Both the position numbers and the translations under genes were made by a program. The notes below the pieces were generated by a model. That model was not told the DNA's origin. It searched no databases and worked only from the letters and a program-made list of their open reading frames with translations. Positions 25,570 to 33,797 of a stretch of 64,000 nucleotides of DNA are shown in pieces. Each line of letters starts with the position of its first letter. Position 1 is the first letter of the stretch. The DNA is from Chitinophagaceae bacterium (GTDB lineage Bacteria > Bacteroidota > Bacteroidia > Chitinophagales > Chitinophagaceae): contig JACMLY010000105.1 in the NCBI GenBank assembly GCA_014379345.1, forward strand, positions 124,001 to 188,000, read 5' to 3'.

Positions 25570-26283
25570 ATGAAAAAGATTGTTGTATTATCAGGTTTGT
25601 GTGTGTTCAGTGTAGGATTATTTGCGCAGGTAAAGAAAAAACCTGTTACGGCTGCCAAACCCAAGCCGGCTGTTGCCCAGGTTGTGATGAAAAACTCGCT
25701 TGATTCTTTCAGCTACGCTATGGGCTTGAGCATTGCGAATTTTTATAAAGAACAGGGAGTGCAGAATATAAATAATAATCTGGTTTTAAAGGCGCTGAAT
25801 GATATGAAAGCCGGCAAACCTTTGATGGATGATGCACAGGCAAATACTTGCATGGTGAATTATGTACAGGAAACGCGTGGTGAGAAGGCTGCGGGGAATA
25901 AAAAAGCCGGACAAGCATTTTTGGCCGAAAACAAAAAGCAACCGGGCGTAAATACGTTACCAAGCGGGCTACAATACCAGGTTCTGAAAGAAGGTGCGGG
26001 GGTTAAACCGGCGGCTACTGATAAAGTAAAGGTTCATTATACAGGATCATTACTCGACGGATTTGTTTTCGACAGCTCTGTACAAAGAGGAGAACCGCTT
26101 GAAATAGCCGTAAATGGTGTGATACCGGGCTGGATAGAGGCATTGCAATTAATGCCAGTCGGAAGCAAATGGAAACTTTTTATTCCTTCGCATCTTGCCT
26201 ACGGCGATAACGGTGCCGGCGCCGCAATCAAACCAGGATCAACATTAATTTTTGAAGTGGAGTTGCTGGATATTGTGAAGTAA
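25570..26283 (+). CDS. FKBP-type peptidyl-prolyl isomerase, exported
   Basis: The 237 residues have signal peptide MKKIVVLSGLCVFSVGLFAQ and a Lys/Pro/Ala linker. An FKBP N-terminal dimerisation domain (SLDSFSYAMGLSIANFYKEQG, about 40-120) precedes the catalytic FKBP_C domain (KVKVHYTGSLLDGFVFDSS, GVIPGWIEALQLMPVGSKWK, IPSHLAYGDNGAG, LIFEVELLDI). It accelerates proline isomerisation in proteins folding in the periplasm and is related to Mip/FkpA. The stop codon overlaps the GTACGAA repeat word that follows. Confidence 0.94.
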   Translation: MKKIVVLSGLCVFSVGLFAQVKKKPVTAAKPKPAVAQVVMKNSLDSFSYAMGLSIANFYKEQGVQNINNNLVLKALNDMKAGKPLMDDAQANTCMVNYVQETRGEKAAGNKKAGQAFLAENKKQPGVNTLPSGLQYQVLKEGAGVKPAATDKVKVHYTGSLLDGFVFDSSVQRGEPLEIAVNGVIPGWIEALQLMPVGSKWKLFIPSHLAYGDNGAGAAIKPGSTLIFEVELLDIVK

Positions 26284-26547
26284 GTACGAAGTAGGAAGTT
26301 AGCAGTACGAAGTATAACAACAAGATATTTTAATTCTGCTAAAAAATTCTATGTTCCTTATATGTATCTATCATTCTATGTGGTAAATTTCCTATATATG
26401 GACAGTTTCAAACTGTGCAAGATTTTTTTTACCACATAGATTCATAGACACATAGAAAAAACATAGGAAAATTGCGTTCATTTTACAAACCCAATAAAAT
26501 TTCTTCGCACTTCAAACTTCGTACTTCTTACTTCGTACTTCTTACTT
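26279..26547. repeat. Inverted GTACGAAG arrays linking two convergent stop codons
   Basis: The left arm (26279-26317, AAGTAAGTACGAAGTAGG and on) starts in the FKBP stop codon. The right arm (26503-26547, CTTCGTACTTCTTACTT words) contains the stop codon of the K+-channel gene (26542-26544). The arms use the same word as the element at 4165-4268. A different inverted repeat is nested between them. Confidence 0.85.
26348..26468. repeat. Nested inverted repeat, CTATGTGGTAAA type
   Basis: The left arm 26348-26387 and the right arm 26428-26468 are inverted relatives sharing CTATGT and CTATGTGGTAAA/TTTACCACATAG. The loop holds a smaller palindrome, ACAGTTTCAAACTGT (26403-26417). The whole is enclosed by the GTACGAAG arms, giving a three-level hairpin. 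Confidence 0.8.
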
Positions 26548-27549
26548 AATATTGCCTTTCATATCCTCAATCTGCTCCTTGGTGCCAAGCACCAGCACTT
26601 TCATGCCTTTTTCGATGATCGTTTCTTCAGGCGGACTGATAATAAATTTCCCTTCTGCATCTTTAATGCCGATGCAGTTGACACCTGTTTTTTTCCAAGC
26701 CATGATTTTTTTTAATGTCTGCCCACGGATATCTGTTGGCAACTCATTATAGGATACCGATTCGATATGGATGGCTTCGCCTTCCGCGCCCGATAAATAA
26801 TCTATAAACTCTATTACATCGGGTTTCGATACCAGTGTGGCCATATGCGTTCCGCCGATTTTATCGGGCATGATCACGTTGTCGGCACCTGCTTTCACCA
26901 GTTTAGCATAAGAGTTCTTTTCGGAGGCCCTGCTGATGATTTGAATTCCGGGATTGAGAGATCTCGCCGAAAGAACAATAAATACATTATTTGCATCAGC
27001 AGGCAGAGCGGTGATCAATGCCTTTGCCCGATGGATGCCGGCCCTTATCAACACGTCATCATCCGTACTGTCGCCGATAATATAAATGAGCCCGGGTTGT
27101 TCTTCAACAATTCGATCCATTACTTCCTGATCGTTTTCAATAACGATATATTGTTGAGAATGATAACCGAGTGTCTGTGCTGCTTGTTGCCCATTCCGGC
27201 CAAAACCGCAAACGATAACATGATGGTTGAGATTGTCAATAGCTTTCATGATACGACGGTTTTTAAAATATTTATTTACCTCCCCATTAATAATATACTG
27301 GGTAATACGGGTAATGGCAAATGCAAAAGCTACCCAACTGGTGATCAATAAAAAACTTGTAAAAATTCTGCCTGCGTCACTAAGTTTCCTTACCTCGGTA
27401 AATCCGGCCGTTGTTACGGAAATTGTGGTCATGTAAAAAGCTTCCAGAAAACTAAATTGCTCTATCAATACATAACCAACCATACCCGCAAAATAAATGA
27501 ACAGTAGAATGGCCAGAGGTTGTAATAATTTCCACGCAGTTTGATTCAC
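26542..27549 (-). CDS. Potassium-channel-like protein with RCK (TrkA-N/TrkA-C) domains
   Basis: The 335-residue protein has a membrane helix (LAILLFIYFAGMVGYVLI), a pore loop, a second helix (FLLITSWVAFAFAITRITQYI), then a cytoplasmic RCK domain. RCK shows the Rossmann site HVIVCGFGRNGQQAAQTLG and GDSTDDDVLIRAG, and a TrkA-C lobe follows (about 245-335). Two-helix RCK channels are ligand-gated K+ channels. The selectivity filter expected as TVGYG(D/E) reads TTAGFTEV here, so K+ selectivity is doubtful. The stop codon lies inside a repeat arm. Confidence 0.85.
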   Translation of the reverse strand: MNQTAWKLLQPLAILLFIYFAGMVGYVLIEQFSFLEAFYMTTISVTTAGFTEVRKLSDAGRIFTSFLLITSWVAFAFAITRITQYIINGEVNKYFKNRRIMKAIDNLNHHVIVCGFGRNGQQAAQTLGYHSQQYIVIENDQEVMDRIVEEQPGLIYIIGDSTDDDVLIRAGIHRAKALITALPADANNVFIVLSARSLNPGIQIISRASEKNSYAKLVKAGADNVIMPDKIGGTHMATLVSKPDVIEFIDYLSGAEGEAIHIESVSYNELPTDIRGQTLKKIMAWKKTGVNCIGIKDAEGKFIISPPEETIIEKGMKVLVLGTKEQIEDMKGNIK

Positions 27550-27580
27550 GAAGTTCCTTTGGATAAAAGTAATGCAAATA

Positions 27581-27702
27581 TGCTAATGTGCTAATCTGCT
27601 AATCTGCTAATGTGCTGATGTGCTAATAAAAAAAATAAGGTGGATTTTTTGCAAATACATAAAGTCATTAGCAAATCAGCACATGAGCACATTAGCAGAT
27701 TA
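27581..27702. repeat. Inverted TGCTAATG/TGCTAATC arrays
   Basis: The left arm (27581-27628) has six near-copies of TGCTAATG or TGCTAATC. The right arm (27666-27702) carries the inverted CATTAGCA words and reaches the stop codon of the downstream phosphorylase-like gene (27700-27702). The 37-nt centre is T-rich. Confidence 0.85.
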
Positions 27703-29352
27703 CTTATACAGCAGATCATAATATTCCGCGGCCATCCGGGACGATTCGAAGCGGAAACGAACATCTCGCATACCATTTTTGGCAATCTGCCTCCAGGTAT
27801 CGTAATGGTCATAATATAGTGGCAGAATTTCGTTCAGTAATATCTCATAAAGTTTATTCAGGTCATACTGGTCCTGTTCCTGTACATGCATATTGGCGTA
27901 GTCGGCCTTGGGCACAACAAAACCATTGTTGCCATGATTGATAAATTCCGGTATCCAGCCATCATCCGTTGAGAAATTGATGGCCCCATTCATCGCAGCA
28001 GTCATACCACTGGTACCCGAAGCTTCCCGTGGTACGCGAGGATTGTTCAACCACACATCGGCGGCCTGTTTTAACCTTTTTGAAAGCGTCAATTCGTAGC
28101 CTATCAAAACAGAAACATTTCTATACTTTCTGCTCAGGTGTACAAGATTATTAAATTCATTGATTGCAGGATAATCCATGGGATATGGTTTCCCGGCCCA
28201 GATAATTTGAACGGGATACTTAGTATCGCTCAATAGCTTTTCAAAACGTACCATATCGCGCGTAATGAGTTCGGCTCTTTTGTATCCGGCAAAACGTCTT
28301 GCCCAAACAATCGTGAATACATTTGGATCATACATTTTCCCGGTTTGGTCGGCAACAATATCGAATGCTCTTTTCTTCAGATATTTTTTACGGTCATCCC
28401 ACCACGTATCATTTCCATCCGCGGAAGCCTTGTACAATTGTTTATCTGCCCAATAACTCCAGTTTTGCGCATTGGTGATGGCAATAATAGGACAGATATT
28501 TTCAGTTTTCCCCCACATAGCCCTTGAAACTTCACCGTGGAGTTGAGACACACCATTAGCCAGATGCGCAAAACGCAGGGCCACGAGTGAATGATTGAAT
28601 TTATCATCCTGAATGCCCGTCAGCTTTCGCACATCATCCAATCCGACGCCGCAGAAATAACTCATCTTTTCACACAAATGAATATCGTGTTTTTCATTGC
28701 CGGCCTCCTCGGGGGTATGCGTAGTAAATACCAGACGTTTTTTCACATCAGCCGCATTGCCAAATTTTTTGTAGAGATAAAATACGGCCGATACACCATG
28801 AGCTTCGTTTAAATGATATAAGGCAGGGTTGAAGCCGATTTCATCGATCAACTTAGCACCACCCACACCAAGCAAAATGAATTGTGCCACCTTTGTAGCA
28901 ACATTGGCATCATACAAACGATGGGTGATCGTTTGTGAAACATAGTCATTCTCGGGAAGATCTGTGCTTAGCAAAAATAAAGGAGCACTTTTAAATGTTT
29001 CAGGATTTAGGTACCAAACCTTCACCCATACAGGATGATCGTGTATAGTGATCTGAAATTTGATGCCCGTATCTTCCAAAAAACTATAGATTTTTTCCAT
29101 CCAGGTTACCTGTAATGTCTGGTCCTGGTTGCGGGCCTGGTCGTAATATCCATATTTCCATAATATACCCACCCCGATCAGGTTTTGCCGGAGTTCGTAT
29201 GCGCTTCGAAGATGAGAGCCGGATAAATAACCAAGGCCACCACTATAAATTTTCAATGGCTGATGAACTGCAAACTCCATCGAAAAATAAGCGATCTTTT
29301 TTGAGTATCGTTCGTCAGGAGTATAGGGCACATTGTAATTACTAAAATTCAT
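27700..29352 (-). CDS. GT35 alpha-glucan phosphorylase-like protein, short form
   Basis: From ATG 29352 the protein has 550 residues (MNFSNYNVPYTPDERYSKK). It shows the phosphorylase layout: IAYFSMEFAVHQPLKIYSGG, GVGGAKLIDEIGFNPALYHL, TTHTPEEAGNEKHD, and FAGYKRAELI with WAGKPYPMDY in the C-terminal lobe. The segment around the PLP lysine reads EASGTSGMTAAMNGAINFS. The lysine expected after GM is Thr (about T451), so a Schiff base with PLP looks impossible. Canonical members release glucose-1-phosphate from glycogen. This one may be a glycosyltransferase or glucan-binding relative. I avoid the name glgP for that reason. Confidence 0.8.
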   Translation of the reverse strand: MNFSNYNVPYTPDERYSKKIAYFSMEFAVHQPLKIYSGGLGYLSGSHLRSAYELRQNLIGVGILWKYGYYDQARNQDQTLQVTWMEKIYSFLEDTGIKFQITIHDHPVWVKVWYLNPETFKSAPLFLLSTDLPENDYVSQTITHRLYDANVATKVAQFILLGVGGAKLIDEIGFNPALYHLNEAHGVSAVFYLYKKFGNAADVKKRLVFTTHTPEEAGNEKHDIHLCEKMSYFCGVGLDDVRKLTGIQDDKFNHSLVALRFAHLANGVSQLHGEVSRAMWGKTENICPIIAITNAQNWSYWADKQLYKASADGNDTWWDDRKKYLKKRAFDIVADQTGKMYDPNVFTIVWARRFAGYKRAELITRDMVRFEKLLSDTKYPVQIIWAGKPYPMDYPAINEFNNLVHLSRKYRNVSVLIGYELTLSKRLKQAADVWLNNPRVPREASGTSGMTAAMNGAINFSTDDGWIPEFINHGNNGFVVPKADYANMHVQEQDQYDLNKLYEILLNEILPLYYDHYDTWRQIAKNGMRDVRFRFESSRMAAEYYDLLYK

Positions 29353-29477
29353 AAAACATGTTCCATTTTGACAAAAATAATCATTGATAGTTCGCAAGAC
29401 TCTTCAGGGGCAGAACTTGCGGGGTGCAATATAACGGTTAAAATTTAAAACAATTGTTTCTGTAAAGGAGGAGGAAA

Positions 29478-29630
29478 ATGAATTTATTCACGTGGATGTT
29501 GAAAAATCAATACTTCATAAGTACCCTTACTCGCCCAGGTCAAGCCTGGCTCTTCTTTTTCGGAACCTTTGGTTTTACTTCCTTTTTCTTTGTAAATCGT
29601 CCTTCAAAAAAACACTTAATATTCCTGTAA
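29478..29630 (+). other. Possible 50-codon small ORF with strong Shine-Dalgarno
   Basis: GGAGGAGG lies just before ATG 29478, unusual for this phylum. The frame reads MNLFTWMLKNQYFISTLTRP, then a hydrophobic stretch rich in Phe, and ends HLIFL. The second half is antisense to the end of the lipoprotein gene at 29540. It may be chance. Confidence 0.2.
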
Positions 29631-30508
29631 GATCCGCATCCTTCAATTTCTTTCATAACAACAGAAGTTCCGGTAAAAGTAAATTCAATGGTACAGGGAT
29701 TGCCATTCTCCTTGTAATGAGCCTTTGTGGCAGACACCATACGGGCAACACCTTTCAGCTCACCGACACATTCGGCATTGTCTTTCTCAAAATGAACAAA
29801 AAATGAAATTTCAGATGTATTCTTACCGTCACGGACAGAAATAAAATTTTCCTTGTTCCGTATATAATCCCCACTTAGTTTATTTTTTTTAGGAAAGGTA
29901 TCAATTGGATTGATAATGTTTTCGATCATTTCCTCATTGGGCTCGGTAAGTATCAGTGTAAAATCGTTAGCTGCGCTGTTGTAGACATAAACGTTTCGCT
30001 TATACCAGGTTTCGCCAGTCGCTTTTTTTGTCTCATGGTAAGTAGTGATCTGGAATTTTTTATCCAACAGTCCGGATGCGGAAGAATAATTGCCTATGCC
30101 GGCTTTTATAATTGGAAAACTATTCAGGTAGTTGTTTTTTTTATCAAAGCATACCAGGTATGCGACTCTTTTTTTCGACTGTACTGCCTTTACAAACAAA
30201 TAAGTTTCGCGACCTTTTTCCTGTGCTCTGCCAAGGGAATACAATACCGGGTTTTCCGATTTTCCAAAGTCTTTGGTCAAAATAGAATCCGGCACAAATT
30301 GAGTGAACACTTTGTACCCGATGATTGAAGAATCGCTTTGCTTTTTAAACAATCCACTATCAGTTATTTTAAATGGCAATGCCAACTCGGGAAAGAATGC
30401 GATAAAATCCTCTACTTCCACCACCTCATCTGCCTGTAAATCTGGTTTTTTGCTTTTGCAACAGAGTAAGATTACGGCCGACAATAATAAAAACAGGTAT
30501 TTGAGCAT
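29540..30508 (-). CDS. Lipoprotein of unknown function
   Basis: The 322 residues begin MLKYLFLLLSAVILLCCKSK, a lipoprotein signal with two candidate lipidation cysteines. The mature part starts acidic (DEVVEVEDFIAFFPELALPF) and is mostly beta (SLGRAQEKGRETYLFVKAV). It has a conserved-looking pair of cysteines near the end (GNPCTIEFTF, EGCGSYRNIKC) and a very basic tail KKKEVKPKVPKKKS. I do not recognise the family. It is likely anchored in the inner or outer membrane facing the periplasm. Confidence 0.7.
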   Translation of the reverse strand: MLKYLFLLLSAVILLCCKSKKPDLQADEVVEVEDFIAFFPELALPFKITDSGLFKKQSDSSIIGYKVFTQFVPDSILTKDFGKSENPVLYSLGRAQEKGRETYLFVKAVQSKKRVAYLVCFDKKNNYLNSFPIIKAGIGNYSSASGLLDKKFQITTYHETKKATGETWYKRNVYVYNSAANDFTLILTEPNEEMIENIINPIDTFPKKNKLSGDYIRNKENFISVRDGKNTSEISFFVHFEKDNAECVGELKGVARMVSATKAHYKENGNPCTIEFTFTGTSVVMKEIEGCGSYRNIKCFFEGRFTKKKEVKPKVPKKKSQA

Positions 30509-30588
30509 AGCCGATGTGTAGTTAACCCGCTAAAAATAGTCATTCAGCCCCACTCATGAAAAATATATTTTATGGTATCGAATATTTT

Positions 30589-30604
30589 TTTAGATTTGTC
30601 TAAA
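30589..30604 (+). promoter_or_regulatory. Palindromic operator over the promoter of the dtxR-NRAMP operon
   Basis: TTTAGA-TTTG-TCTAAA is a 16-nt perfect inverted repeat. It contains the -7 box TAGATTTG (30591-30598), so a bound dimer would block transcription. A further half-site-like TTTAGGC follows at about 30611. Position and symmetry fit autorepression by the DtxR-family protein encoded 33 nt downstream. Confidence 0.65.
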
Positions 30605-30636
30605 TTTATTTTTAGGCACAGTGTAAAATATCGTGC

Positions 30637-31293
30637 ATGAAATATTCATCCAGCAAAGAAAATTACCTGAAAGCTATTTTTCACTTACAGGAGGAGGATG
30701 GCGTTGTAACCACCAATGCTTTGGCAAACGAATTACAGACAAGACCAGCCTCTGTAACAGACATGCTGAAGAAATTAAAAACGCAGAAGTTGCTGCTGTA
30801 TGAGAAATACCAGGGCTTTAAACTAAGCAATGAAGGGAAAAAAGTTGCCTTGCAGATCGTCAGGAAGCACCGCCTTTGGGAATTTTTTCTCGTTGAAAAG
30901 CTTCATTTCGGATGGGAAGAAGTTCATGATATGGCCGAGGAGCTCGAACATATAAGCAGTAAAAAACTCATAGATCGCCTGGACGAATTTCTTGGCTTTC
31001 CAAAAAATGATCCGCATGGCGACCCGATACCAGACAGTAGCGGCAAACTTGCCATGAAACAACATATCAGTTTACTGGATATTCCTTTAAACACGTTGGC
31101 AGAAGTGAGCAATATCAGCGACCAGTCTATCGAAATGCTTGAATTATTAAAACATAAATCAATAGCAATAGGCACGAAGCTGGAAGTAAAACGAAAGTTT
31201 GCCTTTGACAATTCCCTTGAATTAAAAATAAAGAATCAATCAGCCATTACCATCAGCGAAAGCGTCGCTAAAAATGTTTTTGTAATCATATGA
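30637..31293 (+). CDS. DtxR/MntR-family metal-dependent repressor
   Basis: The 218-residue protein has an N-terminal winged helix (NYLKAIFHLQEEDGVVTTNALA, RPASVTDMLKKLKTQKLLLYE). A metal-binding dimerisation domain follows, with His and Glu ligands in RKHRLWEFFLVEKL and VHDMAEELEHISSKKLIDRL, then a C-terminal SH3-like domain (about 150-218). On binding Mn2+ or Fe2+ it represses metal uptake. Its stop overlaps the start of the NRAMP gene by four bases (ATGA), so the two are translationally coupled. The palindrome at 30589-30604 is the likely operator. Confidence 0.93.
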   Translation: MKYSSSKENYLKAIFHLQEEDGVVTTNALANELQTRPASVTDMLKKLKTQKLLLYEKYQGFKLSNEGKKVALQIVRKHRLWEFFLVEKLHFGWEEVHDMAEELEHISSKKLIDRLDEFLGFPKNDPHGDPIPDSSGKLAMKQHISLLDIPLNTLAEVSNISDQSIEMLELLKHKSIAIGTKLEVKRKFAFDNSLELKIKNQSAITISESVAKNVFVII

Positions 31294-33170
31294 ACAAATT
31301 ACAAAATGACACTTCGCTGAGCGAAGTGCATGAATCAGTCGATATAAGCACGAAGGCAAAAGGCTGGAGAAAAATACTTGCATTTTTCGGTCCGGCTTAC
31401 CTGGTAAGTGTAGGATATATGGATCCGGGTAATTGGGCAACGGACCTTGCAGGAGGAAGCCAGTTTGGATATTCTTTGATCTGGGTATTGCTCATGAGCA
31501 ATATCATGGCACTATTGCTACAAAGTCTTTCTGCCAGGTTGGGCATTGTGCGTAAAAGAGATTTGGCACAGGCTAACCGCGAGACCTACCCGAGGTTCAT
31601 CAATTTTCTGCTGTACATTCTGGCTGAAATAGCCATTGCCGCCACAGATCTTGCAGAGGTTCTTGGAATGGCGATTGGCATTTACCTGCTGACAGGCCTG
31701 CCGCTGATATGGGGTGTAAGCATTACCGTGTTAGATACATTCCTGTTGCTGTATCTTCAACGGCTTGGCATGCGCACTATGGAGGCATTTATTATAGGCC
31801 TCGTAGCGGTTGTTGGAATTTCATTCCTGATTGAAATCATTCTCGCAAAGCCTGACCTGGCAGAGGTGGCCACGGGTTTTATTCCATCATTCGCCAACGA
31901 AAATGCATTGTATATCGCCATCGGAATTATCGGCGCTACTGTAATGCCCCATAATCTTTATTTGCATTCAGCATTGGTCCAAACCCGCAAAATCCAAAAA
32001 ACAAAGGAGGGCATTAAACAGGCGTTGAAATGGAATTTCATCGATTCTTCCATTGCATTGAATATTGCATTTCTTGTAAATGCTGCGATTCTTGTGCTGG
32101 CCGCGACTGTTTTTTTTAAAACAGGTCGTACTGAAGTTGCCGAAATAAAGGAAGCGCATCAACTGTTAGCTCCGTTACTTGGTTCCGGCATCGCGCCTGT
32201 TTTATTTGCGGTTGCTTTGATTGCTGCCGGGCAAAGTTCAACGATAACCGGCACCCTGGCGGGCCAGATCGTTATGGAAGGCTACCTGCGATTGCGTATC
32301 AATCCCTGGATCCGCCGGCTGATCACGCGTTTGCTCGCTATCATTCCGGCCGTATTGGTGATCTCTATTTACGGAGAAAAGGAGGTCGACAGTCTACTGG
32401 TGTTTAGCCAGGTTGTGCTGAGTATGCAACTGGGTTTTGCCATCATTCCCCTGATCCATTTCGTTAGCGATAAGCAAACCATGGGATCGTTTGCCATCAA
32501 GCCCCATGTACAGGCTTTCGCATGGCTCATCGCTGCAGTACTTGTTTACCTCAATGTTCGTATGGTGATGAATGAGGCAGGTGATTTCTTTACTACATCT
32601 GACAGTACGTTCTGGAAATCGGTTATTGTGATAGGCGCTATACTATTCGGGATGTTACTGTTATATACCGTTTTCTTTCCTCTATTCAGCAAGCGGCAGA
32701 AACAGGTATCGATTCAAATGCATCCGGATATTGCGGGCCTCCAAAATCTTTCCATCCCCTCCTATAAAAAAATTGCCGTGGCGCTTGAATTTGGTGACCA
32801 TGATGAAAAGTTGCTGGGTTCGGCGATCGGCCAGGGCAAATCGGACACGCAATATTTACTGATCCATATTGTTGAAAGTACATCTGCACGGTTGCTGGGC
32901 GAGCAAAGTGATGATTATGAAACTGCCAAGGATGAGGAACGGTTGAAATTCTATATCCAGCAATTAAATCAGCGCGGATTCACTGCCGTAGGCAAACTTG
33001 GCTTTAAGAACAGGACAAAAGAAATAGTAAGGATCGTGAAAGAAGAAGCTGCCGATATGCTTGTGATAGGCGCTCATGGACACAGCGGAATCAAGGATCT
33101 GATCTATGGTGAAACGATCAATTCCGTACGTCACGAACTTCATATTCCCTTATTGATCGTTAAACTTTAA
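31290..33170 (+). CDS. mntH: NRAMP metal-ion transporter with C-terminal UspA domain
   Basis: The 626 residues are longer than plain MntH (about 410-450). The N-terminal part has eleven or so membrane helices with the metal-site motifs DPGNWATDLAGG (helix 1) and MPHNLYLHSALV (helix 6). Residues from about 487 form a UspA domain (KKIAVALEFGDHDEKLL to MLVIGAHGHSGIKDLIYG), including the G-2x-G-9x-G(E) nucleotide loop. NRAMPs import Mn2+ or Fe2+ with protons. The soluble domain could sense ATP or stress and gate the transporter, but that is an inference. It is co-transcribed with the repressor and ends tail to tail with a Crp-like gene, sharing TTAA. Confidence 0.92.
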   Translation: MNKLQNDTSLSEVHESVDISTKAKGWRKILAFFGPAYLVSVGYMDPGNWATDLAGGSQFGYSLIWVLLMSNIMALLLQSLSARLGIVRKRDLAQANRETYPRFINFLLYILAEIAIAATDLAEVLGMAIGIYLLTGLPLIWGVSITVLDTFLLLYLQRLGMRTMEAFIIGLVAVVGISFLIEIILAKPDLAEVATGFIPSFANENALYIAIGIIGATVMPHNLYLHSALVQTRKIQKTKEGIKQALKWNFIDSSIALNIAFLVNAAILVLAATVFFKTGRTEVAEIKEAHQLLAPLLGSGIAPVLFAVALIAAGQSSTITGTLAGQIVMEGYLRLRINPWIRRLITRLLAIIPAVLVISIYGEKEVDSLLVFSQVVLSMQLGFAIIPLIHFVSDKQTMGSFAIKPHVQAFAWLIAAVLVYLNVRMVMNEAGDFFTTSDSTFWKSVIVIGAILFGMLLLYTVFFPLFSKRQKQVSIQMHPDIAGLQNLSIPSYKKIAVALEFGDHDEKLLGSAIGQGKSDTQYLLIHIVESTSARLLGEQSDDYETAKDEERLKFYIQQLNQRGFTAVGKLGFKNRTKEIVRIVKEEAADMLVIGAHGHSGIKDLIYGETINSVRHELHIPLLIVKL

Positions 33171-33793
33171 TGTGAGGTATTTTTCTTGTCTTTTGCCGGA
33201 CGTACAAGATGCTTGAGCCTGCTGAATGTTTCAGGCTTAATATTGAGATAGGATGCAAGTATTTTTTGCGGTACCCGCTGCAGCATATGAGGATGCACAT
33301 TCATGTATTCAAGAAAACGTTCGCGGGTAGTACTTTTCAGCTGCGAATAATAACGGGAATCTTTTTTGATAAACATATAGCTTATGATCAACCGGCCTAA
33401 CTCTTCGGCATTGGGTATTTTTTCAAGAGCATCCTGCACGCCCTGATAATCCATGCTGATAAGCGAGGTAGGTTCCAATGTTTCAAGGATCACATCAGAT
33501 GGTGTGCGGGTATGAAATGATACTTCGGATTGTATCATATGACCCTCGGTTGCGAGCTGCAGTGTAATTTCATTTCCCCGGACCTTGATAAATTTTCTGA
33601 CCAGGCCTTTTACAACCACACTCAGATGATCTTCCACATCTCCTTTTTGCAACAAGATCGTCTTCTTATCAAAATAACGCATGTGGAAATAAGGCACCAG
33701 CTGGTCAAATTCTTGCCTGGTCAACTTTCCGAATTTTTGAATAAACTGAAAGAGAAAATCACTGTTTGCATGAATATCGATTGGTTCCAGCAT
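33167..33793 (-). CDS. Crp/Fnr-like transcription regulator (copy 2)
   Basis: I start at 33793 (MLEPIDIHANSDFLFQF, 208 residues), which gives a 4-nt gap after the upstream paralogue. The ATG at 33817 would overlap it. A cyclic-nucleotide-binding fold (about 20-130; LLQKGDVEDHLSVVVKGLVRKF) is followed by a helix-turn-helix (PQKILASYLNIKPETFSRLKH). It lacks the arginine-containing PRSA motif of cAMP binders, as is common in this short Bacteroidota type. Ligand and targets are unknown. Confidence 0.88.
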   Translation of the reverse strand: MLEPIDIHANSDFLFQFIQKFGKLTRQEFDQLVPYFHMRYFDKKTILLQKGDVEDHLSVVVKGLVRKFIKVRGNEITLQLATEGHMIQSEVSFHTRTPSDVILETLEPTSLISMDYQGVQDALEKIPNAEELGRLIISYMFIKKDSRYYSQLKSTTRERFLEYMNVHPHMLQRVPQKILASYLNIKPETFSRLKHLVRPAKDKKNTSH

Positions 33794-33797
33794 CTTG

